Assembly: GCA_019637555.1 (NCBI GenBank)
Contig: JAHBVK010000019.1
Span: forward strand, 34,990-98,989
DNA: 64,000 nt
Direction: 5' to 3'
Origin: Anaerolineae bacterium
Lineage (GTDB): Bacteria; Chloroflexota; Anaerolineae; Aggregatilineales; UBA2796
Below, in pieces: positions 7,379-17,044 of the stretch. The number at the start of each line of letters is the position of its first letter. Positions within the stretch are counted from its first letter, which is position 1. Position numbers and translations under genes: made by a program. Under the pieces are notes generated by a model that searched no databases, was not told where the DNA came from, and saw only the letters and a list, made by a program, of their open reading frames with translations.

Positions 7379-8399
7379 TGCCCAACGTTACGTACCGGAA
7401 GCCATCAACGGCGATTTTCGCGGCAAACATATCGTCACCGTCGAACAATTCGCGCCGGATGACATGGATTCACTGTTCAAGTCAGCAGCGCGAATGCGGA
7501 CGCGCGTACAGCGCGGAGATCGCGGACTTGTCGATCTGTGTCTCGGCAAGGTGATGGCGACGCTGTTTTTTGAAGCAAGCACGCGTACTGATATGTCTTT
7601 CCAAGCGGCGATGCTACGACTTGGCGGCGAGGTGATCAGCACCAGCGGCGGCGTGCAGTTCTCGTCAGTGTACAAAGGCGAAAATCTTGCCGACACCGTG
7701 CGAGCTGTTGGCTGTTATGCCGATGTGGTGGTGCTGCGCCATCCCGAAGTACGCTCCTCGTACGAAGCGGCGTATTATCTGGATCGGCTAAATGAACGTT
7801 TGGGCACGCACCCGGTGGTGGTCAGCGGTGGCGATGGCGTTGGTGAACATCCCACGCAAGCGCTGCTCGATTTGTTCACGATTGCCGACATCAAGGGATC
7901 ACTGGACAACTTGAAGATCACGCTGGTGGGCGATCTGCTCTACGGGCGTACTGTTCACTCCCTCGCCAAGCTAATCGCGCTGCACGGCGCGGTCAATACC
8001 ACGTTGGCGTTCGTCTCGCCAGAGATGCTGAAAATGCCGCCCGCTGTAATGTCTTTTCTGAAATCGCGGGATATTGCTGTCTATGAGACGCAGCAGTTAG
8101 ATGAAGTTATTGGGGATAGCGACGTTATTTACTGGACGCGCATTCAGGAAGAACGCTTCCCGCTGCGGGCAGATTACGAGGCAATTGCTGATCAATTCAT
8201 CGTTACGCCAGCGACGATGGCACGCGCCAGCGATAAGGCGATCTTAATGCATCCACTGCCGCGCAAGCACGAGATGGGCACGCAGGCAGATCATGATGTT
8301 CTCGACGCGGATCAGCGCAGTGTCTATTTCCAGCAGATGGCGAATGGCATGTATATGCGCATGGCGCTGCTGGCAAAGGTATTGGGAGCGGAGCGTTGA
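7359..8399 (+). CDS. pyrB: aspartate carbamoyltransferase
   Basis: Catalytic chain of ATCase, which joins carbamoyl phosphate and aspartate in pyrimidine synthesis. The 346-residue sequence contains the carbamoyl-phosphate motif STRT (residues 74-77) in FFEASTRTDMSFQAA, the HPTQALLD motif, the GDLLYGRTVHSL segment and the C-terminal HPLPR of the aspartate domain. The residue after STRT is D where many ATCases have R. It is somewhat long for the family (about 310). The ATG start lies inside the upstream HEPN frame, and its stop overlaps the pyrC start (TTGA), so it is translationally tied to both neighbours. No pyrI is present. Confidence 0.94.
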   Translation: MTLPLNNAQRYVPEAINGDFRGKHIVTVEQFAPDDMDSLFKSAARMRTRVQRGDRGLVDLCLGKVMATLFFEASTRTDMSFQAAMLRLGGEVISTSGGVQFSSVYKGENLADTVRAVGCYADVVVLRHPEVRSSYEAAYYLDRLNERLGTHPVVVSGGDGVGEHPTQALLDLFTIADIKGSLDNLKITLVGDLLYGRTVHSLAKLIALHGAVNTTLAFVSPEMLKMPPAVMSFLKSRDIAVYETQQLDEVIGDSDVIYWTRIQEERFPLRADYEAIADQFIVTPATMARASDKAILMHPLPRKHEMGTQADHDVLDADQRSVYFQQMANGMYMRMALLAKVLGAER

Positions 8400-9466
8400 T
8401 CCTAGAAATTACGGGCGCACTCGATCCGCATGTGCATCTGCGCGATCTGGACTGGGCACACAAAGCAACCTTTGCATCGGAAACAGCAGCGGCATTAGCA
8501 GGTGGCTACTGGGCAATCTTCGATATGCCTAATACTCCACCAGCCACGATCACGCGTTCGGCGCTGGATATCAAGCTGCGCCGGATGCAGGAAACCGCGC
8601 TGTGCGATTGGGGCATCTATTTCGGCGCGTCTCAGCACGGCAATGAACGCGAATATCCGGCGATCATTGATGACGTATGTGGGCTGAAAATCTATAACAA
8701 CGCTACTACGGGCGATCTGCTGATCGCGGATCAGCAGGTGCGGGAAGCACATTACCGCGCGTGGGCGGCGACCAACACCCGCAAGCCAATAGCTGTTCAC
8801 GCTGAAGAACAAACGGTGGCGGACATTCTAGCATTGGTGCGTCAGTACCGTGTGTTCACGCACTTTTGTCACATCAGCACCCGCGAGGAGATCGATCTGC
8901 TGCGTGCTGCCAAAGTTGAAGGACTGCCGATTAGCGTCGGTGTGACGCCTCATCACCTCTATCTGACGCAAGATGATCTGGGAACACTAGGATCGCTCGG
9001 CTTGATGAAACCGGAACTCAAGACCGCCGCTGATCGCGCGTCGCTGTGGGAAGCAATAGCCGATGGCACAGTAGATGTAGTCGAGTCGGATCATGCGCCG
9101 CACACATTGGCGGAGAAGCAGTCGAACAAACCGCCGTTTGGGGTGCCGGGACTAGAGACAACGATCCCGCTGCTGGGTTTGGCGGTCCATGAGGGCAGGA
9201 TCACGGCGGAGCGCTTGGTGGAATTGGTGGCACTCAATCCGCAGCGTATATTCGGCGTGCAGCCGCCAGCGGGAACGATTACGCGGCTCGATTTGAGCGC
9301 CAGTTACGTGATCGAGCGTAGCAAACTGCATACTGCGCCACGCTGGTCGCCATTCGAGGGGATACGCGTTTTTGGTCGGGTACGCGAAGTGCGAATCGGC
9401 GGGAATGTGGTATTCGATGGCGAAAATGTGCGGGCTGTTTCAGGATCGGGACGACGCGCAATCTAA
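8396..9466 (+). CDS. pyrC: dihydroorotase
   Basis: Zinc amidohydrolase that cyclises carbamoyl aspartate to dihydroorotate, the step after PyrB. Metal and catalytic residues are visible: H12 and H14 in DPHVHLRD, carboxylated K98 in GLKIYNN, H135 in AVHAEE, H159 in FCHIST, and D232 in ESDHAPH. 356 residues, shorter than class I enzymes because it begins directly at the HxH strand; no N-terminal part of the outer beta-sandwich is present. Start is TTG overlapping the pyrB stop; no ATG is available upstream of the HxH motif, so the overlap start is well supported. Confidence 0.93.
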   Translation: MILEITGALDPHVHLRDLDWAHKATFASETAAALAGGYWAIFDMPNTPPATITRSALDIKLRRMQETALCDWGIYFGASQHGNEREYPAIIDDVCGLKIYNNATTGDLLIADQQVREAHYRAWAATNTRKPIAVHAEEQTVADILALVRQYRVFTHFCHISTREEIDLLRAAKVEGLPISVGVTPHHLYLTQDDLGTLGSLGLMKPELKTAADRASLWEAIADGTVDVVESDHAPHTLAEKQSNKPPFGVPGLETTIPLLGLAVHEGRITAERLVELVALNPQRIFGVQPPAGTITRLDLSASYVIERSKLHTAPRWSPFEGIRVFGRVREVRIGGNVVFDGENVRAVSGSGRRAI

Positions 9467-9504
9467 TTGGCGGATCGCGCCTGAAGCAAAGATAGGCAAA
9501 TGAA

Positions 9505-9538
9505 AAGCCCTCGATGACCATCACATCATCGAGGGCTT
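9505..9538. terminator. bidirectional terminator between pyrC and the binding-protein gene
   Basis: AAGCCCTCGATGA (9505-9517) pairs with TCATCGAGGGCTT (9526-9538), 13 bp. It is preceded by an A-run and followed by CATGCTTTT, so it can serve both convergent genes. Confidence 0.8.
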
Positions 9539-9571
9539 CATGCTTTTAGCCCAACTTACAAGGAGATCAGA

Positions 9572-10978
9572 TTACTTGGTTGGCGTTGCTGTCGCGGTGG
9601 GGAGCGGCGTCGGCAGCGCGGAACCGGGCTTGAACAGATCGAGCTGTTCGTTCGCCTTTTCTTCCAGTGCGGCAAACTCTTCATCCACTGAAGCACCGTC
9701 GAGGACGTTGTTCATCGCATCGGCTGCGAAGCCACGGGCTGCATTGTAGCCAGCGACTGGCGGTTCAGCCTTGGTGCTACCCAACAGATCGAACGCACTC
9801 TTATAAGGCTTGTTGGTGGCGAAATAGTCTGTCAACTCATCTGCCGTCGATTGACGAACGGGGAAGTAGTTGGAAGCTTTCGCCCATGCAGCCTGCTGAG
9901 CAGGTTCATCGTACCAGCGCAGGAACAGCCATGCTGCCAATTCCTGTTCGCGGGTGGTTACGGGGATGGAGTTGCTGGCACCGTAGACATTCTGGACGGG
10001 CTGATCCTTGTAGGGGATCGGCGCGATGTCGAAGGTGAACTGCGTCGGCGCACCAGCGATACCGGAGGCGACGAAGGGCAGACCCGACGAGGAGCCAGTG
10101 TAGAACAGTGACTGACCAGCGACGAAGGAGTTCTGGTCACCACGTGACTCGGTGATCACCTTGGCGCAGCCTTCGGCAACCATATCTTGCATCACCTGCG
10201 GCATGACCTTGGCTTCGGGCGTGTCATAGGTGAACTTGTTGGCGGCGGCGTCGTAGATGTCGCTACCCTGAGCGAAAGCAGCAGCAGCCACGAAGGAGGC
10301 ATCGGTACGAACCTGATAACCATCGGTGCCCAGTCCGTCATTGACGAACTTGCAGGACATTTCCTTGAACTCGTCCCAGTTCTTGGGCGGTGCGCTGTAG
10401 CCCATCTTGGTCAGGGCATCAACGTTGTAGTAGAGCACTTCCATCGAACGGTAGACCGCCAAGCCCAGACGAGCACCCTCAAATTGTGGGTTCAGGTCAG
10501 AAGCGAGGAAGCCCTGAAAGAAATCGTCGGTGAAGTCCTTGCCGAAGCCCAACACGGGATCGTTGGTGAACACGTTGAGGTCAACGAGTGCTTTCGCGTT
10601 CTGATAGGTGGCGGCTTCATTCTGATAGGCAACAGTCAGTTCAGGAACATCGCCTGTCTGAATGGCTGCCAACATCGCCTGATAGATCGTCACGTAGTCA
10701 GACTTGCTGATCGCTTCGACCTTGATGCCCCAAGGGTTACCACTATTGAATTCTTCAACTGCCGCTTGCACGGCGTCGTTACGGGTGCCAGTATGATTGT
10801 GCCACCACACTACCGTCGCGCCGGAGGGGTCAATACCCGCGTAAGCGCCGTCGGCTACTGGCAGTTTGAGATCAAAAGTTTTGACATAAGCGCCATCTTG
10901 GGCGGTTGTGCGTGTGTTGGCAACGCCCAACAACAACGCCACCACCATTAACACTACCACTACTTTGGTGAACTTCAT
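9572..10978 (-). CDS. extracellular solute-binding protein, family 1 (sugar or glycerol-phosphate ABC importer)
   Basis: Periplasmic/surface binding protein of the MalE/UgpB superfamily. I start it at ATG 10978 (SD GAGGAG, followed by the signal peptide MKFTKVVVVLMVVALLLG), not at the longer upstream ATG at 11017, which would put 13 charged residues before the signal. No lipobox cysteine is visible. The mature part has the family pattern (TVVWWHNHTGTRNDAVQAAVEEFN, then the hinge-region YQNEAATYQN and AAWLFLRWYDEPAQQAAWAK). The C-terminus ends in a Pro/Thr tail. No permease or ATPase gene adjoins it. A Pho-box-like repeat 60 bases upstream hints at a phosphorylated substrate, as for UgpB. Confidence 0.9.
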   Translation of the reverse strand: MKFTKVVVVLMVVALLLGVANTRTTAQDGAYVKTFDLKLPVADGAYAGIDPSGATVVWWHNHTGTRNDAVQAAVEEFNSGNPWGIKVEAISKSDYVTIYQAMLAAIQTGDVPELTVAYQNEAATYQNAKALVDLNVFTNDPVLGFGKDFTDDFFQGFLASDLNPQFEGARLGLAVYRSMEVLYYNVDALTKMGYSAPPKNWDEFKEMSCKFVNDGLGTDGYQVRTDASFVAAAAFAQGSDIYDAAANKFTYDTPEAKVMPQVMQDMVAEGCAKVITESRGDQNSFVAGQSLFYTGSSSGLPFVASGIAGAPTQFTFDIAPIPYKDQPVQNVYGASNSIPVTTREQELAAWLFLRWYDEPAQQAAWAKASNYFPVRQSTADELTDYFATNKPYKSAFDLLGSTKAEPPVAGYNAARGFAADAMNNVLDGASVDEEFAALEEKANEQLDLFKPGSALPTPLPTATATPTK

Positions 10979-11037
10979 GGGAAAGCATCTCCTCGCAATT
11001 AACTCGAAATGAGCCATAGAGAAATCTAGCGACGGAA

Positions 11038-11054
11038 TGTTAAGAAAATGTTAA
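11038..11054 (-). promoter_or_regulatory. Pho-box-like direct repeat upstream of the binding-protein gene
   Basis: On the minus strand TTAACA-TTTTC-TTAACA: two identical hexamers at an 11-base period, the form of a Bacillus-type PhoP box. It lies 60-76 bases upstream of the binding-protein start. The same architecture occurs at 62464-62491. Confidence 0.5.
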
Positions 11055-11264
11055 ATTCGCCACTCAGTTGACTTAAGACTTGGTCGATTGCACAGGGCAG
11101 GACAATACGATGTTTTGCCTCGAACCTAATAACGAAAATGGAGCTTAGAAAATCTTGTAAAAATATAGGAAAATATGTGGGCTTATATTTTTATGTTCTT
11201 CAAGAGATATTTATACTAAACGAGTTACATTGCATCGTCACTGTCGCCTTTCGAGGTAGCGATC

Positions 11265-13565
11265 ATGGCAGATCTAGTGGGACGCGCACTCGGTGATTAC
11301 TATCTGGTAGACATTCTGGGCGTGGGCGGTATGGCAACGGTTTATCGGTGCTATCGACGCGCGGATAGTCAGGAATTCGCCATCAAGGTCATCGACGCCA
11401 AGCTGGCTACCGAATCCAACTTCGTTAAGCGGTTCGAGCGTGAAGCCGAGATCGCGGCAGGTCTGCAACATCCACACATTATTAAGATCGTCGATCACGG
11501 CGAAGCAGACGGACATCTCTACTTTGTTATGGAACTGCTGAACGGCGGCAGTCTGGCGCAGTTCCTGAGAGAGCAGCATTCGCAGGACGAGCAGATCACG
11601 CTCCTAGATCAGGTCGCCGCTGCGCTGGATTTTGCTCATCAGCAACACATTGTTCACCGCGATCTGAAGCCAGACAACATTTTGCTAGATGAACACAAGA
11701 AAAACGCGATTCTGACGGATTTTGGTGTGGCGAAATTACTGCCAGACAAAGACCTCCTCACGCTGTTAACGACGGATAGCGGTTTGTTAGGCACGCCTTA
11801 TTATATGGCTCCTGAACAATGGCGCTCCGGGATCGCCGTTGATAACCGTGCCGACATTTATGCGCTGGGTGTCATCGCTTACCAGATGCTGACAGGCAAA
11901 CTTCCATACGAAGTCAGCACACCCTACCAGATGATGTTCGTTCATCTCAACGAACCCCCGACACCCATACATGAACATCGCGCCGATCTACCAACAGCCG
12001 TAGAAATCGTCTTGAACAAGGTACTAGCGAAAAAGCCAGAAGATCGCTTCCAGTCGGCTGAAGCATTTGTTACATCTCTCAGGTTGGCGCTAACTGGCAT
12101 TACACCTGCGAGCATTGATGAACCACGCGAGCAAACGGCAATCAACGGCGGAGTATCAGAGGCGACAGTGATCGTGACACTGCGTCCGCCAGTGAGCAAT
12201 CACGTCGAGGACAGTAACAAGTCAGAACACGGCAACAGCAGCCACAAGGACACCATCCCCACCGATAGAATGCGCTATATTGCGCCTGCGGACACCTCGA
12301 CACCAAGTATTGAGGCACTGCCTACGCCGCGTAAACGCATTGTGCCTCGTTCACTGCCCGCCATGGTGATCCCTTTAGTTGGCATCATCGCGCTAATTGC
12401 CGTCTCGGTGGTGATCGTGATCGCACTGCGTTTGCCTGCTGCTGATCAGGTAGCGGCAACCCTGGCGGACTCTGATCCGAACGCTGCTGTCTCAATGACT
12501 AACGCAACCAAGACGGCATTGCCAGCACAACCTTCAAGTGTAGAGCCAGTCACACCGAATGCTTCGCCAGCGACGCGCCTTGTGCTGCAGTATTTGCAGG
12601 AACTGAGCGATCCAGACCGAATAGAGAAGCGTATCATCCTTGGTCAGGCGGGCGGCAGAGGCGATGACGAGACGATAGCCGTGTTGCGGGGCTATCACGA
12701 TGGCGTAGTCGAGCGAACTGGTAAGCATCCAGCGATGACGGGAGTTGACTTCGCTGCGTTGGAATGGGACGAGCAGACCTTCATTCCTTATCTGAAAGAA
12801 GCGTGGGATTCTGGTCAACTGGTAGTGGTGAGCTGGGAGGCGAATAATCCATGGTCACCCAGCTCCTATTCGCGCTGTGTGCCAGAAGATTGCAGCAAAA
12901 GCTCTATCCTTGAACTGATCGAGGGAACAACTGACGCCTCCATACGTTATCTCGCAGATCTCGAACGGATGGGGGACTATCTGACCGATCTGCGTGATGC
13001 AGGTGTTGTCGTTATCTGGAAGCCGTTCATCAACGCGAACCAGAATCGCTACTGGTGGAATCAGCAGCAGCCGGAGGATTTCGCTAAGTTCTGGCAGCAT
13101 ATGTTCACATATCTGACCGAAACACGCGGCTTAGACAACTTGCTGTTCAGTTATTCGCCATCGCCTGATCAGGGCATGCACACGCCCGTTGATACCTATT
13201 ATCCGGGTGACGGTTATGTGGATCTGGTGGGTATCGAGTCAACGTATTTGCCCGATCAGAGCCACCTCGACCTGATGTATGAAGACACTTACGAGCGGCT
13301 GGTTAAATTAGGTAAGCCGATGGGCATTTTCTCGTGGGCACCGCGTCCAGCAGCCAGTTCCCAAAGTTCGCGTTACGACATGCTGGAACTGCTGAATGAA
13401 CTGCGCGACACCTATCCGCGCTTCGTTTTCGTGCTGGCATGGGAGTGGATCTGGAGTCTGCCTGAGCAAGATAACCTGGTCGCTTTCGTCAACAATCCAC
13501 TGGTGATCATGCAAGAGGATTTGCCAGATTTCAGGTCAGCAACTGCATCAACTGCTACTCCTTAA
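11265..13565 (+). CDS. transmembrane Ser/Thr protein kinase with GH26 mannanase-like outer domain
   Basis: 766 residues in three parts. Residues 12-275 are a PknB-type kinase with all catalytic elements: glycine loop GVGGMATVY, K41, HRDLKPDN (131-138, D133), DFG (152-154), and MAPEQW. A Thr/Ser-rich linker leads to one transmembrane helix (about 364-390), placing the C-terminal part outside. Residues about 430-755 resemble glycoside hydrolase family 26: ILGQ, MTGVDFAAL, VVSWEANNPWS, VIWKPFINANQNRYWW, LFSYSPSPDQ, YPGDGYVDLVGIES. Both catalytic glutamates appear replaced (N590 at the acid/base position, S690 at the nucleophile position), so it is probably a carbohydrate-sensing pseudoenzyme. 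It is divergent from the binding-protein gene. Confidence 0.9.
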   Translation: MADLVGRALGDYYLVDILGVGGMATVYRCYRRADSQEFAIKVIDAKLATESNFVKRFEREAEIAAGLQHPHIIKIVDHGEADGHLYFVMELLNGGSLAQFLREQHSQDEQITLLDQVAAALDFAHQQHIVHRDLKPDNILLDEHKKNAILTDFGVAKLLPDKDLLTLLTTDSGLLGTPYYMAPEQWRSGIAVDNRADIYALGVIAYQMLTGKLPYEVSTPYQMMFVHLNEPPTPIHEHRADLPTAVEIVLNKVLAKKPEDRFQSAEAFVTSLRLALTGITPASIDEPREQTAINGGVSEATVIVTLRPPVSNHVEDSNKSEHGNSSHKDTIPTDRMRYIAPADTSTPSIEALPTPRKRIVPRSLPAMVIPLVGIIALIAVSVVIVIALRLPAADQVAATLADSDPNAAVSMTNATKTALPAQPSSVEPVTPNASPATRLVLQYLQELSDPDRIEKRIILGQAGGRGDDETIAVLRGYHDGVVERTGKHPAMTGVDFAALEWDEQTFIPYLKEAWDSGQLVVVSWEANNPWSPSSYSRCVPEDCSKSSILELIEGTTDASIRYLADLERMGDYLTDLRDAGVVVIWKPFINANQNRYWWNQQQPEDFAKFWQHMFTYLTETRGLDNLLFSYSPSPDQGMHTPVDTYYPGDGYVDLVGIESTYLPDQSHLDLMYEDTYERLVKLGKPMGIFSWAPRPAASSQSSRYDMLELLNELRDTYPRFVFVLAWEWIWSLPEQDNLVAFVNNPLVIMQEDLPDFRSATASTATP

Positions 13566-13592
13566 GCAAAGATTAAGTTCGCCAGCTCGCCC

Positions 13593-13621
13593 TTGACACC
13601 CCCATCGAACAGATGTACGAT
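13593..13621 (+). promoter_or_regulatory. promoter, perfect -35
   Basis: TTGACA (13593-13598), 17-base spacer, TACGAT (13616-13621). It places transcription start near 13628 and thereby favours ATG 13644 as the start of the DUF952 gene. Confidence 0.65.
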
Positions 13622-13643
13622 TCACCGTCGCATTCTGAACGAA

Positions 13644-14018
13644 ATGGGGGCGCAAGTGACCTTGATCGCGCACATCACCACCCGCGATAGTTGGCAGCAA
13701 GCGCAGTCACAGGGCAACTACACCGCTGAGTCGCTGACCAGTGAAGGATTCATACACTGTTCAACGCTCGTCCAAGTCGCCGCTACCGCTAATCGCTACT
13801 ATGCCGGTCAACGTGGGCTGCTCTTACTGATCATCGATCCACAACTGACTTTGCCGGAACTACTGTACGAACACTCTCCTTCTGTGGATGAGTTTTTCCC
13901 GCATCTATACGGTCCACTGAACCTCGATGCGGTGGTGCGCGTGGTCGCTTTCGATCCTGATGCACAAGGACAATTCCACGCGCCAGATTTGTCTGATTTA
14001 TCTACGGAAACCGAATAG
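13644..14018 (+). CDS. DUF952 family protein
   Basis: Small protein of about 124 residues with the DUF952 pattern: LIAHITTRDSWQQAQSQGNYTAESLTSEGFIHCST, ANRYY, LLIIDPQL, and FPHLYGPLNLDAVVRVV. The family is uncharacterised. The frame is open further upstream to a TTG at 13593, but that TTG is the -35 hexamer of a good promoter, so ATG 13644 is the likely start. It sits between the kinase and uvrA with no clear functional link. Confidence 0.82.
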   Translation: MGAQVTLIAHITTRDSWQQAQSQGNYTAESLTSEGFIHCSTLVQVAATANRYYAGQRGLLLLIIDPQLTLPELLYEHSPSVDEFFPHLYGPLNLDAVVRVVAFDPDAQGQFHAPDLSDLSTETE

Positions 14019-14102
14019 ATTTTTGTTCTCCTACTAATTGACAATTTGACCGACTGACCTCCCTCCTCTCATCGTATTGCGTAGTGCGGAGTGTACTGAG
14101 CA

Positions 14103-17000
14103 ATGGCGCAAGATAAGATCATCGTTCGTGGCGCGCGTGAACATAACCTCAAGAACGTCGACGTGGAGATACCCCGCGATAAGTTAGTAGTGATCACGGG
14201 TTTATCAGGCAGCGGCAAATCGTCGCTTGCTTTTGATACGATCTTCGCGGAAGGGCAACGCCGCTATGTTGAATCGCTGTCCGCGTATGCACGTCAGTTC
14301 GTCGGGCAGATGGAAAAACCGGATGTCGATCAGATCGAAGGACTCTCACCTGCGATCTCCATCGATCAACGCGGTGTCAGTGCTAACCCGCGATCCACTG
14401 TAGGCACGGTCACTGAGATTTACGACTATATGCGTCTGCTCTATGCCCGTGTCGGCATCCCGCATTGTCCTATTTGCGGTGAGAAAGTGGTGGCACAGAG
14501 CGCCCAGCAGATCGTTGATAATGTGGAAGCACTGCCGGATGGATCACGTATCCAAGTCCTCGCGCCGCTGATCAAGGATCGCAAAGGTCGGCACGAGAAA
14601 GTATTTGAGGATGTGCGTAAAGCAGGCTTCGTGCGCGTGCGCGTCAATGGCGTGGTGCGCGATGCCGACGAGGAGATCGAACTCGAACGCTATGAGATGC
14701 ACACCATCGAGGTGGTAGTAGATCGTCTAGTGGTGCGCCACTACGATGACTCGGGTGCCGAGGAAGCGCAGTCCGCCCGCACCCGCCTGACCGACTCCAT
14801 CGAGACGGCGTTGGAGATGGGCGACGGCTTGGTGATCGTTAACGATGTAACCGATGCCGAGCATCCCGTCGATATTTTGTTCAGTGAGAAACTTGCCTGC
14901 GTGAATGGTCACGGCTCGATCCCGGAGATCGAACCGCGCACCTTCAGTTTCAACAGTCCGCACGGCGCTTGCCCGACCTGTCAGGGGCTTGGACTGCGTT
15001 TGGAGATCGATCCTGACCTGATCGTCCCTAACCCCGACCTCTCGCTTGCCGACGGTGCCATCAGCGATGAAGCGTGGCATTCGGTAGATAGTGCCAGCAG
15101 TTCGATCTTGATGCAAGTGGCGGAAGCAAACGGCATCAACATCAACAAGGCATGGAAAACCTACGACGATAAGCAGAAAAAGATCGTCCTCTACGGTACA
15201 GGTGCGCGTAAGTACCCGATCCGCTACGAGGCGAGCAACGGCGATGTCCGCACCTATAACATTACGTGGGAAGGTGTGATCAACACCGTGCAGCGCCGCT
15301 ACGAGCAGACGACCTCCGATTACATGCGCGAGAAGTACCAGCAAGTGATGGCGGAACGTCCATGCCCTACCTGCGGTGGTTATCGTCTGCGCCCTGAAGC
15401 CATGGCAGTCACGATTGCCGAACAGCCGATCCACATCGTCAGTCGGATGCCTGTACTGAAGCTCAAGGATTGGGTGCAGTCGCTGCGTGGCAGCAACGGA
15501 TCAGCACCGCTGCTGACCGAGATGGAGCGCCAGATCGCCTTCCAGATATTGAAGGAGATCGAGGCGAGAGTCAGCTTCCTCGTTGATGTCGGCTTGGATT
15601 ACCTGTCAATGTCGCGCTCGTCGGGATCGCTCTCTGGCGGTGAAGCGCAGCGCATCCGCTTGGCGACGCAGATCGGCAGTCAGCTAACGGGTGTGCTCTA
15701 TGTGCTGGACGAACCTTCTATCGGGTTGCATCAGCGTGACAACGCACGACTGATTCACACGCTGGAACGGATGCGCGATCTGGGCAACACGCTGCTGGTG
15801 GTCGAACACGACGACGAAACCATGCGTGCCGCTGACTGGATCATCGACCTCGGTCCCGGTGCTGGCGAACACGGCGGACGGATCATCGCTGCGGGTAAGC
15901 CCAAGGACATCATGAAGGATAAGAACAGCATCACCGGAGCATTCCTGAGTGGTCGTCGTCGCGTGGAGATCCCGCAGAAGCGGCGCGAGGGTACTGGTGG
16001 CTGCATCGTGGTACGCGGGGCGAAGGAGAACAACCTTAAGAACGTCGATGTGGAAGTCCCGCTGGGTAAGCTGGTAGTGATCACTGGAGTCAGCGGTAGT
16101 GGCAAGTCCTCGCTGCTCAATGAGATCATATACAAGAAGCTAGCGATGGCGCTCAATGGCGCGAAGGAACGCCCCGGCGCACACGACACGATCGAAGGCT
16201 TGGAGCAGCTAGACAAGATCATCAATATCGATCAGTCGCCCATTGGTCGCACGCCGCGCAGCAATCCGGCAACGTACACCAAGATGTTCGACAATATCCG
16301 CAACTTATTCGCGGAGATGCCGGAGAGTAAGGTGCGCGGCTATGGTCCGGGTCGCTTCAGCTTCAACGTCAAAGGTGGACGCTGCGAGAACTGCGAAGGT
16401 CAGGGACAGTTGCAGATCGAGATGCAGTTCCTGCCCGATATTTTTGTCACCTGCGATGTCTGCAAGGGGGCACGCTATAACAAGGAAACGCTGCTGGTCA
16501 AGTACAAGGATAAGAGTATTGCTGACGTCCTTGATATGACAGTTAGCGAGGGCTTGGAGTTCTTCAAGAACTTCCAGCACATCCATCGCCCGTTGGAAAC
16601 GCTGGACGCGGTGGGACTCGGCTATATCCGTATCGGGCAACCCGCGACCACGCTCTCCGGCGGTGAAGCGCAGCGCATCAAATTGAGCCGCGAGTTGAGC
16701 AAGCGCAGTACAGGTAAGACTTTCTACGTGCTGGATGAACCGTCCGTTGGTCTACATGCTGCCGACGTGGAACGTCTGATTCAGGTGATGCAAACACTGG
16801 TCGATCAGGGCAATACGGTGTGCGTGATCGAGCACAATATGGACATCATCAAGGTGGCAGATTGGCTCATTGACATGGGACCGGAAGGCGGAGATCGCGG
16901 CGGTCAGTTGATCGCTTGCGGCACACCGGAGCAGATCACCGAAGTGGCAGAGAGCTATACCGGTCAGTTCCTGAAGGACTATCTGGCGGGAGAGAAGTGA
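14103..17000 (+). CDS. uvrA: excinuclease ABC subunit A
   Basis: Damage-recognition ATPase of nucleotide excision repair, acting as a dimer with UvrB. At 965 residues it has the expected twin ABC layout: Walker [10 protein letters not shown] (33-41), first zinc module CPICG and CPTC, signature [12 protein letters not shown] followed by [15 protein letters not shown], second Walker [10 protein letters not shown] (about 662-670), the C-terminal zinc module CENCEGQG...CDVCKG, and a second [15 protein letters not shown] with [13 protein letters not shown]. All are intact. No LexA-like site was recognised in the 84 bases upstream. uvrB is not nearby. Confidence 0.98.
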   Translation: MAQDKIIVRGAREHNLKNVDVEIPRDKLVVITGLSGSGKSSLAFDTIFAEGQRRYVESLSAYARQFVGQMEKPDVDQIEGLSPAISIDQRGVSANPRSTVGTVTEIYDYMRLLYARVGIPHCPICGEKVVAQSAQQIVDNVEALPDGSRIQVLAPLIKDRKGRHEKVFEDVRKAGFVRVRVNGVVRDADEEIELERYEMHTIEVVVDRLVVRHYDDSGAEEAQSARTRLTDSIETALEMGDGLVIVNDVTDAEHPVDILFSEKLACVNGHGSIPEIEPRTFSFNSPHGACPTCQGLGLRLEIDPDLIVPNPDLSLADGAISDEAWHSVDSASSSILMQVAEANGININKAWKTYDDKQKKIVLYGTGARKYPIRYEASNGDVRTYNITWEGVINTVQRRYEQTTSDYMREKYQQVMAERPCPTCGGYRLRPEAMAVTIAEQPIHIVSRMPVLKLKDWVQSLRGSNGSAPLLTEMERQIAFQILKEIEARVSFLVDVGLDYLSMSRSSGSLSGGEAQRIRLATQIGSQLTGVLYVLDEPSIGLHQRDNARLIHTLERMRDLGNTLLVVEHDDETMRAADWIIDLGPGAGEHGGRIIAAGKPKDIMKDKNSITGAFLSGRRRVEIPQKRREGTGGCIVVRGAKENNLKNVDVEVPLGKLVVITGVSGSGKSSLLNEIIYKKLAMALNGAKERPGAHDTIEGLEQLDKIINIDQSPIGRTPRSNPATYTKMFDNIRNLFAEMPESKVRGYGPGRFSFNVKGGRCENCEGQGQLQIEMQFLPDIFVTCDVCKGARYNKETLLVKYKDKSIADVLDMTVSEGLEFFKNFQHIHRPLETLDAVGLGYIRIGQPATTLSGGEAQRIKLSRELSKRSTGKTFYVLDEPSVGLHAADVERLIQVMQTLVDQGNTVCVIEHNMDIIKVADWLIDMGPEGGDRGGQLIACGTPEQITEVAESYTGQFLKDYLAGEK

Positions 17001-17044
17001 AGTAGCAGTCTTTCTCTTTTGAGAATGTCGAAAGTCGGTAGAAA

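Noticed and set aside
10187..10951. 254-codon open frame on the + strand inside the binding-protein gene
   Set aside because: It is the antisense shadow of the strongly supported SBP; no SD, no recognisable domain, and the SBP frame has a signal peptide and family pattern.
13593..13643. N-terminal extension of the DUF952 gene from TTG 13593
   Set aside because: The TTG is the first three bases of a perfect -35 box; ATG 13644 lies after the predicted transcription start.
14727..15434. 235-codon frame on the - strand inside uvrA
   Set aside because: Antisense of uvrA; no independent evidence, and uvrA is intact through the region.
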